A stretch of 64,000 bases of DNA from Blasia pusilla (lineage: Eukaryota > Marchantiophyta > Marchantiopsida > Blasiales), in NCBI GenBank assembly GCA_050084515.1, contig CM114274.1, forward strand, positions 22,630,001 through 22,694,000, in the 5' to 3' direction. Below are positions 36,596-49,744 of the stretch, one piece after another; positions within the stretch are counted from its first letter, which is position 1; each line of letters begins with the position of its first letter. The notes under the pieces are model-generated. The model saw only the letters and a program-made list of their open reading frames with translations. It was not told where the DNA came from and did not search any database. The translations under genes and the position numbers were made by a program.

Positions 36596-39500
36596 AGAAG
36601 GCAACGGGTAGGAAGGGGTTATAGCGGTATTGCTACTTTCATCAGGTCTCAATTTCTACCTCTCATTCATCTAGAAGATCAAGATATCGGGGGGTCAATA
36701 TTATTGGCTACGTCTTGGTTTGGCTGGGGGATCTTATTGTTATTTGGCAATTTGTTATTTTGCACCACTCTCCATGCCTATCTACTCAACACGAACTCAC
36801 AATCGAAATCAACCGTTCCATCGACTTATTGGGGATGTTCTCAAATATCAAAGCAAAGGTGAAGTCTTTCTAGTTGGAGATTTCAATGCTCCCACAGGTA
36901 CTGCCCAATTTACCCAATTCAGTGATTCCTTGATTTCTCCTCTTCTCGAAGAATATGAGGATGGTTTGTGGTCTAGAATCTCTTCAGATCTTTCTACAAA
37001 TCCTTTGACAAAGCATTTTCTAACCTTTGGAGCCACTTGTAATTTGAAAGTTCTTAATGGAACCTCTCATTTTCCTAACTCTCACTCCAATACGTGTTTC
37101 TCCTCTCTGGGCTAGCACCATCGATTATCTTCGTCTCCCTACGCCGATAGCTCTCTTATCTCTACATTTGATATTCTAGAACCTCAGCCTGAATCAGATC
37201 ATGCACCTCTTTTATTTACTCTCTCACTATCAAAGGCCATTCCTCTCTCGACATGTCCATCTACTTTAGCTTCTCCCAAGTTTCGCTTAGATCCTGGTAA
37301 AAAAGATCTTTATATGCTACATTTACAAGAACTCCTGACTCGCATTGTATGGAGCCCGGATCCAAACACGGAAAGTATGCAACTAACCGAATTGCTCAAA
37401 AATAGTGCATCTAAGTTCTTTTCGCGCCACACGGATAGAAGTGCTAGGAGGCTGCCTTGTAATGGGTGGTTTGACCCTGAATGCAAGCAAGCAAGGGCAC
37501 GATGAGTTGATAAATCTTTGGATATCCCAAGTCGGCTTATTATGACGAGCCTTTACAAATACTTGGTGAAATCTAAGAAACGAGCTTTCTTGCGGCGGAA
37601 ATAAGAGTCCTTGACAAGGAGCTGCATGAGGACCCCAAATCATTTTGGAGACCAAAGTAGTACGGTCTTCAAAACCTATTCTTGATCCCAAGTCTTTGAT
37701 ATCTTTTTGCCGAAAAGTTCTATTTCTTCCCCGATGCTACATCTATGCCCGCGTTGTGAAGGAATACCTGGCTTATTCTCTGAAGGAGAGGTGATGACTC
37801 AACTAAGAAGATTGGCGAATGGTAAATGTGAGGATTTGGATGGTCTTTCTATTGAACTTTTCAAGTGGGGAGGGGATTGTATTGGACCGATCCTCACCAA
37901 AGTATTTGGTAATGCTGCTATCTATGGTTTTCCTTCAACCTGGTCGCTACGGGAGATTGTTCCTATCCACAAATCTGGAAGGAAGGACTTGGTAACAAAC
38001 TATCGCACTATCATGGTGGGTAGTGTTTTTGCCAAGTTGTTTGGGAAATTGGTAGAGTCGAAGTTGAGCACATGGATTGAGACTTTCCAAAAGAGAGCAC
38101 GGGTCCAAGCTGGTTTTCGTCCAACATACAACACCATCGACCATATCTTGGCCTTGCGTGTTTTATGGGAGAAATCTATGGGCAATGGAAAAGCTTTGTT
38201 TTGCGGCTTCATCGATTTCAAGCAAGCTTTTGATCCTCTACCTCGTAAGCTCTTATGGGAAAGGCTGCAAGCCATTGGACTACAAACAAATCTCCTAGCA
38301 GTCATGGCCATGTTATACCATTCCGTCCGGGCCAAGATCAAAGGTTCACAAACTCAAGAGATCTTGAGTACAATCGGAGTCATTCAAGGTTGCCCTCTCT
38401 CCCCTACTCTCTTTGGAGTTTTCATAGATGATATCGAAAAGTGGTTGGAAGAATGTCAAGCTTGGGGACTTTGTCATCAAAGCTCTATTGTATGCAGATG
38501 ATATCATATTACTAGCACGTGATGGCATTAGTTTATAAAAACACCTCGACACTTTGGCAAGGTTTTGTACCCAGAATCAAATGGAGGTTAATATGGAGAA
38601 GTCTAAAGTCATTATAATGGGTACTAGATCCAAGTTCTCGTTCTTTTACAAAGATCTACAATTAGAACAAGTGAAGAGTTACAAATATTTAGGCATCGAT
38701 TTCTCTCATGACTATAGTTGGGCACTTTGCCTGCAAAAGAGAGTAGAAGCTGGTTACAAAGCTCTATATTCATTTTTGAACCGGTGTAGAAGAGTTCATC
38801 TTGTGTCTTGGAGTCTTAGGAAATTCTTATATAGGAGCTTAGTGTTGCCGGTGATCTTATATGGGACCCAAGTTTGGGGCCCTTGTTGTAAGAAGACAGG
38901 TTGGGAGCGCGTGGAAAGAATGCAAAAGATCTTTCGACAAAAAGAATTGGGTGTAAAAAACCAAACTCCGTATACTATTCTTCTTGCGGAAACAAATTTT
39001 CTTCCTCTAGAAGCTGAAGCTCTTTACTTGACCATCACTTACATCGCAAGGGTGAGATCTCTTGATGTTTCTCGCCTCCCTCATCAAGCTTTGCGAGCCA
39101 CACGTTCCATAGGGTGGATGGCGGATGTGGTGACTTGGTCTTCAAAGTGGAATGTGGCGGAACGCGATTGGGACTTGAAACCGATGGCTCTCCGTAAGCA
39201 TCTACATAAGCAATCTCTCAACATCATTTGGAACAGTCCGGGCACCAAAATGGAGTTTTATCAACTTCATGTTAATCCTATGCTTGTATATTGTGAAGAA
39301 GGATACCTACTTGCAGGGATCTCCACGTTCTTACGACATATTATCGCACGTCATAGAACTGGGTCTCATAGGCTAGGAATTGAGGAAGGACGATGATTTA
39401 AAATTGATTGAAGTGAACGAATTTGTAGGTTATGTGACGGAGAAAATATTGAGGATGAAGAGCATGTGTTTGTTACATGTCCAAGGTATGAAGAGATTAG

Positions 39501-39745
39501 ACTAGCTCATAAAATAGATGTGGAGAATTTCTATTTTTTATTACAATTAGTGTCTTATGATTTAGGTTGTTATATTAGGGACGTCATCATTCATCGTTCA
39601 ATTGCTCTAGGTTGTAGTTAGGAGAAGGTCTTAAAGATTTTTTTCAATGTCAGTGAATGAATGACTTGTACTGTATTTTTCAGCCTTTTGACCCTTCGGA
39701 TCCCACGGGCTTGATCTATTTACCATTTCTCATTTATCATTTAAA
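36596..39745 (+). mobile_element. LINE copy D, keeps endonuclease part and RT
   Basis: A plus-strand, 5'-truncated copy starting inside the endonuclease domain. It retains the whole RT and the 3' tail (about 39720-39745), so it is the best guide to the family's RT. It is inserted in AT-rich intergenic DNA. No target-site duplication could be confirmed. Confidence 0.9.
36720..39396 (+). pseudogene. LINE ORF2, copy D
   Basis: The endonuclease part (36720-37115) includes VFLVGDFNAP, then decays. The RT frame 37707-38501 shows the fingers and palm in order: NYRTIMVGS, QAGFRPTYNT, the motif A box GFIDFKQAFD, and motif B QGCPLSPTLFGVFID. A small deletion near 38455 shifts the frame. The catalytic box LYADDIILLA then appears intact in the next frame at about 38490-38520. 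One TAA (near 38536) precedes the long C-terminal frame 38554-39396, which ends in RTGSHRLGIEEG. The Cys/His finger CRLCDGENIEDEEHVFVTCP follows in another frame. This is the only copy here with an intact YADD. Confidence 0.88.
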
Positions 39746-41239
39746 TTTTATTGAAAGCTGAAATGATTTAAGAGATATCAATTAAAGATTAACTAAAGAG
39801 TGGAATTCATTATTAGTTATTTTTTTAAGGTTTAAGAAAATGAAAATTATATTATAATTTTGAAATGAAAAACATAATTATTTTAATAAGTAAAAATGTT
39901 AATTCTCATTTGATATTTTTTTAAAAATAGACCTGGATAAAAAAGTAAATAATTAAAATTAACTAATAATTTATTTAATAGGTGCTATTTTGGTGGAAAT
40001 AATTTAATGGATATTATTTTCATGAGAATAATTTAATTAATGGACTTTTTATTACATTAAATTAGAAGAATTGGACATAAGTAAAAAGTGAAATAATATT
40101 ACTCTCTTAAGATTTAGAAAACTTAAATTATTTTTAATTTTTGAATTGAAATATTTCAACATCAAAATCATCTAAGTGCGCAGGCATGCTAACTAGGAAT
40201 AATTTGAAAAACGTGCATGCCGAATGTAAACATGTACATATGTTTTACCCTTCCAAAATTTTACACGTATATATACACACACTATAGACTATCATTTTAG
40301 AAATTAAAAAAAAGGTGGCAATCAGGAATTTTTTTAATTATATTTATAATTTGAAATGTACATTAACTTAAATTTTTATAAATCTTAAAAGAATAACAAA
40401 AGTTTCACTTTAAATAGTACCCATCTCCACTAAAAAGTTTCACTCCTCCCTCCAAATCCGAAGAAAATCTATTTTTCAACTTCCCACCCAAATAACATTA
40501 GTTAACTAAATTTTTCGTTAAATTTAATTATCAAAATCACTTTTCTTTTAAATTCAAATTCATTCAATTTTCCAAAATATCACATGAACTAATATAATTA
40601 TTTCAAAAATTAATCACATTATTCATATCAGATTTTAAATATAATTTCTTCTTTCTAAAATCTTAAGAGAAAATTAACGTTTCATTTTTGAGTAATTATA
40701 TTCCTCCATTTAAATTTAAACAATATCCCAATCCTACAAAATTAATCTAACCCTTCCATGAAATTTAAACATAATCCTTGTCTAACAAAAAAAATTTCCC
40801 CTTAAATCATATATGAATTAAGACATAAATTATAACCTTTTTCTTATTTATTTCACCCATTATAATAATATAATAATCAATTGATAAAAAATTCCATCCG
40901 TTTCCTATCCGTTTTCTCTCATTTCCTATTACTTTCCTTTTATCCATTTTCTTTATCCCTATCTCTACTCATCTAATATGATTCAAACATGTTACCTATT
41001 TTGCTAGTTTTCAGATGGGATCGCCAATTAAACCTAAACCCTGACATACACCAATAGGTAATCTACCAATAGCTTTTATTTAAAATGATAATTTTGAAAA
41101 TCAATCATCTCCTTGATTCATCTATTGGTAGAAGGGTATTTCATTGCTCTACCCTTCTAACAATAAGGTCGTTCCAAACTTCTTTAAACTGACAATTTAC
41201 AGAATTAATTATGACTTTGGAATATCATTTCACCACTGG
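39746..41239. other. AT-rich intergenic DNA
   Basis: Very AT-rich, full of homopolymer A/T runs, without any credible coding frame or recognised repeat. Confidence 0.6.
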
Positions 41240-41424
41240 TCTACATTATTATCTAAGGTCCTCTAAGGTCCTCTCCTTTCAACATTAAAGGGGACACCTG
41301 CCCCATTCCAGATAAATTCAATTTGGGTTCCTTCTTGACAGAAATTAGTTACTGAAAGCCCATTCAGGTTTTAATGGCCTGCCCATTAGAGTTTTCACCC
41401 ATGCATGGCTCGGGCACTTACTAG
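41240..41424 (+). mobile_element. Short non-autonomous Helitron (degenerate)
   Basis: The right end has an imperfect stem (CCCATGC / GCTCGGG) at about 41398-41414 followed 6 bp later by CTAG at 41421-41424, then T. It matches the ends of the two clearer mini-Helitrons at 48438 and 63448. A possible left end TCTACATTATTATC is at 41240, but it is not preceded by the expected A. Confidence 0.45.
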
Positions 41425-42463
41425 TTCATATTTGTATCAAACAACGTAGATGTCTAGACTCACACAGGTGGTCGTCCTCTATAAATAATCTCTGTTCGCA
41501 GGAATCCACAATTGTGAGCATGTATAACAATATGAACACCCATAAAGTAGATGTGGCATGCATACATAGATACGATTTCCAGCATTTCCTGCACTCCCTC
41601 CCATTCACACTTCACCACAACAGTAATGGACGAACACAAAAATGACCAATCCTTTGAATCTCTCCGTAGCATTATAGAACTCACCTCTTCGTCGCTTTCT
41701 AGAACTCCCCGTAGAGAATCGTCAACACAGAGTAGCAACTGCATGCATCTTCAATCCGAAAGAAGCAAAATGTCAAAATGTCCAAGTGCGAGATAACTAT
41801 CGAGCAGTCATCTGGCTGAATAAAATCTGACCGTGAATCCTCATTGGGATGTGACAATAATTTGTGAAGACTTCTTGAAGCTGAGAAATGAGTTTCCATG
41901 CACAATCTTTTTTCTTCATCACCCAACAGTGTGTATTATTTTGAAGTAAGGACTTCTCTATCTTTCAGATCTGGAGGAACTGTTCCCTCCAATCTCCCCC
42001 GTACTCGGGAACCTGACCCGACTAAACCAGCAGATCGTAAGAGTTCCCTAGATTGCCAGAGGACCTTCCAGCCCTGACAAAAATACAATAGAGGCGACTT
42101 GTGGTAGACTATAGATAATTAACAACGCAGACCAATAACACCGTCAAATGAATTTCAACACACCGTCATAGATAATCCTTCCTCAGAGCCTTTGTAGGTT
42201 TTGTACACCGAAGAGACCAGGGTGATACAATGACATCTTCAAGCTCCAAATTGAAAGCTTGGACATCAATCAGACTTCAGCGGCATGGCGAGTTCTGCCA
42301 TTAAGCCCCTGGGAAAATAAAAGGAACCTATCGACCCTTACATCTGCAACAGCCTTTGCTGCTGTGCTCCTGGTATGGAAAAATGATGCAAAAAACCTCC
42401 ATTGGCGGGAGTCAAAGATGAGACAACTATGCGGCAGAGTGTATCCTTTGCAGCAAAACTGCA
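41425..42463. other. 3' flank of the COX6B gene
   Basis: It lies downstream of the minus-strand COX6B stop codon and should contain its 3' untranslated region. Open frames here show no domain. No second gene is seen. Confidence 0.45.
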
Positions 42464-43589
42464 TCAATACCGCCCTGCAAAAGTTCCATTCTCTCTTTGC
42501 TCATTCCACTTCTCCACCTGCGATGTGTACCAAACAACCCCAAAAACGACCTTGAAGTTAGAAACACCACAGACCTTGGCAGATCCCCATCCAATTTCTA
42601 GTCACTTCTATACATTTATTCCACTCAATAACTTGCTCCAGGTTTCTCCCATCTGCACTTACCGCTTTGAAAGCACTTTCTTTATAGATCACCTAAAAAA
42701 CACTGGAAACGTAACCTAACATATGACTGCAAACCTGGATGACCCTAATTTGAGCTCCTCACCCATTCTCCTGGGCAAAGAGACCGGTAGTACTTTGCAT
42801 ACTTGTTACATTCACTCGCGTCTTCGCCCTTCTCAGCAATACACCTGAAGACAAACGAGTGAGTAGGAAACAAGTAACACCCCTTAATTCTACAACCCAA
42901 AATTAAATAAAAAAACCTCTCAAATTGACGTGAATCTGAATTCTGGGTGGTTGGTAACAGGCGCCACCACAAACCATCTCTTACTTGTGGAATTCATTGT
43001 AACGAGTGTAGCAATGCTTTGCTTGGTTGGTGGTCGGAAAGCGATAGTCCATGGGTGCTGTCTTCACATCGTCCACCTGATCATCGGACAGAGAGAAAGA
43101 GATAGTTACTCGCAGTAGCAGACTTGCAGATTTTCTTGTGTCTTAGCCAGGGCTGGGGTTAGAATTAGAAGAGCCCAAAACGCTTGTTCCGCAGTGGTCC
43201 GCAGAAAGGCTTTGCACTTTGGCGCCAGTAACCCTAAATGTATCAATTCAGTCCTACGAAAGTCTGAGTTGGTTGCAAATCGTAATGATCCACCCGCCAA
43301 CTATTTCACGTGCTCTTCGATCAGGGGAATCAGCGAGTGGCCTGTCCTCGAGAGATTTCTTGATGGTCAAAAACTTAGCGAGCAGCAATATGCTTGAAGG
43401 TGTGAATGGGAGAAAAGGTTCATCCGAATTTCCTCGATAAGGACGGGTGGTTAGAAATGCTACCGTGACTTTCAGCTTCGGCTCTTCCTCCTCTTCCTTT
43501 TTCCCTGCTGTCTCTTCCTCTTGCTCTTGCTCTCGTTCTTCAGGTTCGTCCACTATTTCCTGTTGATCCGTTTCCTCAGGCTCTGTATC
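42464..43589 (-). CDS. COX6B: Cytochrome c oxidase subunit 6b (four exons seen, first exon not found)
   Basis: Subunit 6b sits on the intermembrane-space face of mitochondrial complex IV and bridges the dimer. Minus-strand exons with agreeing phases are 43589-43464, 43076-42985, 42844-42763 and 42517-42464. The first of these encodes a Glu-rich segment, as in the long plant form of COX6B. The core reads TAPMDYRFPTTNQAKHCY, then FHKCIAEKGEDASEC, then YYRSLCPGEW, ending VEKWNEQRENGTFAGRY. The twin CX9C-type cysteines (C-Y..., KC...EC..., LC) that form the disulphide hairpin are present. The initiator Met must be in an exon upstream, between about 43800 and 44400, which I could not fix. No stops or frameshifts are seen, so it looks functional. 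Confidence 0.92.
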
Positions 43590-44860
43590 CTGATATCAAG
43601 GATTCATATGAAGATGTGAAAGAAAGACAGTTAGAGAAATGCAAAACACTGACCAAACTAGTGGTTTCCGAAGTCTTTAATTATCCTTAGTCCTTGATCC
43701 AGGTAGAAGGGGTGCCGAATTTATGAAATTGCTCGGCTAACTGAAGGAGGAAATTCTCGTGATGAGGCAGAAGCAACGTCACCAACTTCAATCTCTAACA
43801 CGAAAGTCATATTGGACGGGCAATGACGCCCACCCAACTCAACATGGCCAATTTTTTTGGTAGACCGCAGTAGATCGTCATGGACAGCAATAGAGAGGGA
43901 AATTCAAAGCTAATAATCGCGCCCTCCTCAAACCAGTTGATTTCGGAACGAGCAGACACAGAGACGGGAGCTCTACGCCTCAAATCTGAGGTAGGCGGAA
44001 TTCCACTCTCACTCCCACCTCGTAGGGCGGACGGCTTTTCTGTACGAAGTCTATGTTCTCCACATGACCTAAGGTTAACAATAGCCACACTACGAAAGCA
44101 GTCACTCTGAGGGTAAGACCATCGATCCCAGGTTGACGCTTCGCTCTGCACCGTGTGATTCGTTTCGCCATGACCTCTTCCACCCCATCCCTCATCCTTC
44201 GCAATCACTCAGATCTACCTGATCTATCAATCCACCAATAAATCACACTTCGACAACCAAAATGACTCAGCACTTTCAATCTTTCGCCTTTCCCACCCTT
44301 CGCTCGCCCCTCCCCTACCTTCCATTCCGTTGCATGCCTATCACTCCTACCCGAAGAGGTGCGTGCCTCCATCGCTCTCGCACCAATCACAACCTACCTG
44401 TTCATCGTGCTCCCGCTTCTCGTACACTGTGGCGGCGCTCTCAGCAAGCACAATGTTGTTTCCCATCTTTGCTCACGCCCCTTCCAACCTCACGGTCAAT
44501 TCTCTTTCTCTATCTCCTGAAGCCTGGCTGCCTGCCTGCTAGCGCGCGGGGGAGCCAACAACCGAGCGATCGATCAATCGAGAGAGCCGGGGTCCGACAG
44601 ACAGTAGACCAAATGTGCGCGGTACTCTTCTCTACTCCGCCCCCTTCTTCTTCGCTGCGCTCCCTTTTCTATTCTTGTCTTTCCTTTCCATTCCTTTCCT
44701 TCTCTTCGCGTTCTCCCCACCACGGTTCTGCTCGTCGCGTCCTGTACTGTGCGGTGCCCGTGGAAATCCCCTCCGGACGCGAAAGCATTCCAGGCAATTC
44801 CTTCCCTTAGCTCGGTATCTTCATCCCACCCGGGAATGGCGACCCAAGTGGTTATAAAGG
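43590..44860 (-). promoter_or_regulatory. Probable first exon, leader and promoter region of COX6B
   Basis: Upstream of the COX6B acidic exon the DNA turns GC-rich and, from 44260 to 44860, strongly pyrimidine-biased on the plus strand (purine-rich on the gene's strand). Candidate start codons on the minus strand include an ATGGCG near 44173, but none gives a clearly correct splice phase. No TATA box is obvious. A plus-strand open frame of 182 codons here is compositional. Confidence 0.4.
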
Positions 44861-47800
44861 AGTGGTGGCTATGGTGAAGGAATACTCATATTTATATTCG
44901 GTTTCACGACGGAAACAGATTTGTTCCCCTAGTCATAGGGATGTGGGGGGAGAGGTTTGACTCATTCTTTATGGATTTCGCTCATATCTTTAATCGAAAA
45001 ATGGATTTTTCATTGTAGGCGACGGGTCTCCATAACTTTGCAATGTGCCCAAACTAATGGTCTTTTGCGGTAGGCTATGACTGTGAGAGACGCCGGCGCT
45101 AGAGGCCCACTTAGTAGTAGTGAGAGCTCTCTAGGAGTTTATGATATTGTCTCTCCTATTAGTGAGTTTAGTCGAGAGGGAGGAATGCCCCGTTCTTCTT
45201 TTAAGGGCCGGTTGTGGCCTTTGGATACTTGACTCTTTGAGTCCCCCTCTTTTGTTTTCCTGATGGGTTTTCTATCATGCACATTTATTGAGTTTCATCT
45301 TTTCTTCGCCCCACCGTTGAAGAACCCCCAACTTGGTCACGGCGGGATGCGGTTGTATAGGGCGTCTGTATTCATTATAAGTGAGTCTTAGGACCATGAA
45401 AAAGTTTAGGGAATTTTATTCCAGACTCACATTGAAGCAGATTGGAGTTGATCGCAAAAAAAAATTAGGGAATTTAATTTTAGGGCCACGCAAATTTAAG
45501 TCGCTCGCAATTCAAGGTTTTTTTAGAGGATGAAGTCCCATTACCACTTTGGACGTGATCCCTTTTAATGATATGAGCATACTAGGGTACTAATGTAAAG
45601 CAAATGAGTGAAGGGACCATGCACACAAATTTCCAATATTTTATTTGTTGCCCATAGTTTAGGAAATATTTTTTGTTGTTCATGTGCCACGTGTTAAGCA
45701 TGCATGTGTTTGTAAATCAAGAAGGCACTTTCCAATAATAATATAGATGCCTGCATCAATTTATGATACTTTATAGAAGTATATATCTATATGTATCATG
45801 CCTGAGTTAATGATCTAATGATGATAATTTGACGTATCCTTCATTATCCAAAATTCATCCCAAACTTGTCTAATCCTAAATTATTTAAGAATTTACATCA
45901 CTGATCCGCTAAAATTGTCACATGTCTAAAGGAGAGATGTTCGAAAATCAAGTGGAAGCTTGTGATATGTACATAAAAAATTAAATTAACTACGGATAAT
46001 TATCCATAATAAAAGACTTAACTAACCCCTGAAACTATTAATTTAACTTCTCAAATCAATTTCAAATGATCTTATTCGCTAAGAGGGTGAATAATCTTAT
46101 TGGCTGAGAGAGCGAGATGTAGAGGGGAGATGTGTTTGAAAATTAAACTCTCCAATATTGATATAGATATGCACAAATCATATTTCAGAATTATGAGAAT
46201 CTCCTTAATTGCCCACTCTCTCATCCTACTATCCCGTTGAAATGCACTGCATAACAAGTTGTTTAGTAGGTTGAAATTTTTGTAGGTTAATGACATATGC
46301 ACTATGTTTTAATAACATAGATATTCATCGATGTTGTACTACCAAAACCCCTACCATTGGGAGATGTTTTTGGTGTTTCCATTCTCCTACACAATCCTAC
46401 AATAAAATATCCAAATAGTAAAATTGGACCCTTCACATAAAAATTCAACTCTAGATTCAAAGCTTACAAGGACAGTATCCAAATCCTTGGGAATCATAGA
46501 AACCTCTAGAGGGGCTTCGTGTTGACGCTTGATCAATTTTATTATCGAAATCACAAATGAAGGCAATAGGGAGCTCCCACTACAATGGAGCATTTCCATA
46601 TTCTAGATAAGGGAATCCTTTCAATTCCTAGTCTTGCTCTTTCCTTGTTATCCCTTCCAAAAAGAACTTAGTGCTCCTCTTTCCTCGTCATCCCTTCCTA
46701 AACCTATTCCTTATTTCAAAATGCCACCTCACCTTCCTCTTATTAATTTGGAAAATCCTCCATCCCACCTCCTTATTTCGGGAAGAAAAAATGTCTATTC
46801 CTTCTTGTTTTCAAAAGTTTATGAGTTTTATAAAAGAGCTCTTGAGTAACATGCGATAAAATAAAGGCCTTTACAACTTCAAGAAGTAGGGTTCTCAAGG
46901 TTGGACTTCTTCGTCTTTTAGTAATAGTGATCATCTACAATCATAGATAGATATGATTATTATTTGTTCTTTTTTCTTCTAGTGGAAAGGTATTTATGTA
47001 TTTATTTATTAATAACAAAATGTGAGAGAAGTAAAAATATTTAAGGAGAATTGATTTTGGAATTTCAAATTTTGACATCTGGAATTCATAGAAAAATATG
47101 CATACCTTAACCTATAGTGGTAATTTTCTATACTATTAACTAGGGGAAATGATATTATTATTTGAGGAATGTTTATTCTAAAAGAAATAAGCCCTAAAAG
47201 TAGATATATTAAGAATTAGTAGTTTAATGCCCATGCATCAAATCAAAGGGATTGAAATGAAAAGAAATATGGAAAATTTCCATAATTAAAAAATATAGTA
47301 ATTAAAGCATAATTTGGATAAACAATTGTGATAGAGAATTACCTATAGTGAAATTTTGATATGACTTTTCCCGATTTTATGGTTGGTTACTTATTGAAAG
47401 GAATTTCCGAAAACTAAAATATGACCTAAAATTTTAGTGGTTGGAAATATCCAATGAAAATTTTTGAGTTGAGACAATATGACATTGAAAAAAAATTTAA
47501 TGTAAAAAACTTCAGATGACAAAAATCTAATTTGAAGAGTTCACAATATGTTTTTCAACAATGGAAGTCTAATCCAAATATTACCAGTTTGGATATTTTA
47601 TGTGAGAAATTTATGGCAATAGAGAGTGGGGTTGTGGCTAGACATGTTGGCTAGACATGTTGGCAATGGAAATTGGAGCTCAAAATTTTCCTATAGGATG
47701 TTTATCTCTTTATATTTTGATAATACACATGTGACCTACAAAAATTTCTGTTGAATAATTTTGGCAAAAGAATCCTACCTTGGAAATGTCGAAGACTAAA

Positions 47801-48154
47801 ATCCAAAGTTCCGGTTGGATGTTTTCTTCGGAAAAATTTTGATCTGAAAACTTCCCACTTACATGTTTCCTATGAGCTCAAAAAAAGAAATCCAACAAGT
47901 ATGAAGCTTTTTGTCCCATTCCAAAAAAATTAGCTTAACACATATGGTACTAGCACAAATAAAAATATGATAATGCTTGCATGATACACAGATTTTCCAT
48001 CAATAAATGATCATTTTGTTCCATAGTACACATCTTTCCATTAACTCAAATTCTCAACTTTTCTTTTAAACGCAAAACTATTGCAACTTTATAAAATGTA
48101 AGGGAAACCTCATCATTCTAGTATGAGGCATCAAATTTTTTGTTTTCTTTGCTA
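44861..48154. other. Intergenic DNA, mostly AT-rich
   Basis: Nothing recognisable apart from short chance frames. A stretch near 45070-45230 is less AT-rich and has an ATG-started frame of about 47 codons without a known domain. The rest is A/T-rich non-coding sequence. Confidence 0.5.
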
Positions 48155-48438
48155 TCTATATTATTATTAGAGAGTGCCTTCTTGATTTGCCAACACCTCT
48201 ATGTTTGACACATGGCACTTGGGCAACAAGAAAATGTTTCACATGCTACGGGCAACAATATTTAAAAAAAAAATTGTGTATAGTATCATTATTCCCTTCA
48301 CGGGCACTAGCAAAAGCTACGGGGCAGCAAGAAAAATATTTAATTTGTATATACCATCATTACTCCCTTCATGGGCACTAGCAAAAGCTCCTTAAACAAT
48401 TTTTTTATTTCCCGTGCATCGCGCGAGCACCTTACTAG
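48155..48438 (+). mobile_element. Non-autonomous mini-Helitron, 284 bp
   Basis: It begins TCTATATTATTATTAGAG directly after an A and ends with a stem-loop (CCCGTGC-ATC-GCGCGAG, 48411-48427), an 8-base spacer and CTAG (48435-48438) before T, as expected for insertion between A and T. Inside, a segment of about 35 bp (CCCTTCAYGGGCACTAGC) occurs twice, near 48290 and 48365. It has no coding capacity and must depend on another Helitron's protein. Confidence 0.75.
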
Positions 48439-48947
48439 TAGTAATTAAGTAACTTCCCTTCTTTTAAGAATAATAAGAAAGTGAAAGATAGGCTTGGTCA
48501 CCAAACCTCAAGTTCCCACGGTTTGCCACATAACCAAACATGCTATCTAGTGAGATGTTGTGTTGGGGTTACAACTTTTACCTTAAAAAATTACATTAAT
48601 ATCTTGCCTTTATTTCTTTGTTATTTTAAAATAGTATATAATAGAAAGAAGACGACAAGTGTGGGCCATATAGAAATAGGAGTTCCCCTTAAACGAGGAA
48701 ATCTTTAATCCATCCTGATATAGATGAAATATTTATTTTTTGAATCATGCACAAGAATATCTAGATTATTAATTGACAAGTGGAAAACTCTCGCCTCCAC
48801 ATGCTAATTATGTTGCACATAAATTCAAAAAAAAATTTGTTGCATGTCATATGAAAAACATTTTATGTTTGCAAGTTGTCACATCTTAGTTAGCCGGTAA
48901 ATAGAGTTCTACCGCGTTGACAACATTGAGGGTCATTAGGCTACTTT

Positions 48948-49744
48948 GATATGACTTTGTCTTGAGGTATCGTATGAGTTTGATGACATGTCCGTTGCGT
49001 CAGATGTGTTGTTTCTGACGATTTCCCTTCTTTGCTTTTTTTGAATCAACGGTCATCTAGTAATCTATGTCCGCAAGTCTCCTCAACTTGGAGAGGCTAT
49101 TTTTGGGGGGAAAACCTTTTGGCTCTTCCTAAGGCTATAAGAGATCGAGAGATGGCTTTCTCAAGCCATATTTCTCATGTTGGGCCTTTGGAGCACCTCT
49201 CTTGCTTTGTGTGTAGTAGGAACTATAATGCCAATGTCTAGATTCCCTCATAGCGGAGGGTCGATGTGGCTGAATATATCGATGTACATTCAAGAGTGGA
49301 GTTGGCCGTGTGAGTTGGTTTACTCTGATTTTACATGAGATTTTACTCTGAGATATGACTTTGTCTTGAGATATCGTATGAGTTTGATGACATGTCCGTT
49401 ACGTTAGGTGCGTTATTTCTGACGATTTCCCTTCTTTGCTTTTTTTGAATCAACGGTCATCTAGTAATCTATGTCCGCAAGTCTCCTCAACTTGGAGAGG
49501 CTATTTTTGGGGGGAAATTTTTTTGGCTCTTCCTAAGGCTATAAGAGATTGAAGGATGGCTTTCTCAAGCCATATTTCTCATGTTGGGCCTTTGGAGCAT
49601 CTCTCTTGCTTTGTGTGTAGTAGGAACTACAATGCCAATGTCTAGATTCCCTCATAGCGGAGGGTCGATGTGGCTCAATATGTCGATGTACATTCAAGAG
49701 TAGAGTTGGCTGTGTGAGTTGGTTTACTCTGATTTTACATGAGA
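48948..49744. repeat. Direct tandem duplication, 404-bp unit
   Basis: The block starting GATATGACTTTGTC at 48948 recurs at 49352 with only scattered substitutions and runs nearly to 49744. The two units are adjacent. Each contains a TTTTGGGGGG run and ends in TTTACTCTGATTTTACATGAGA. It may be a simple local duplication or remnants of a terminal repeat. No coding content was found. Confidence 0.85.

Noticed and set aside
44262-44810. Plus-strand open frame of 182 codons
   Set aside because: The sequence is strongly pyrimidine-biased (Ser/Pro/Leu/Arg-rich), has no domain and sits in the likely COX6B promoter.
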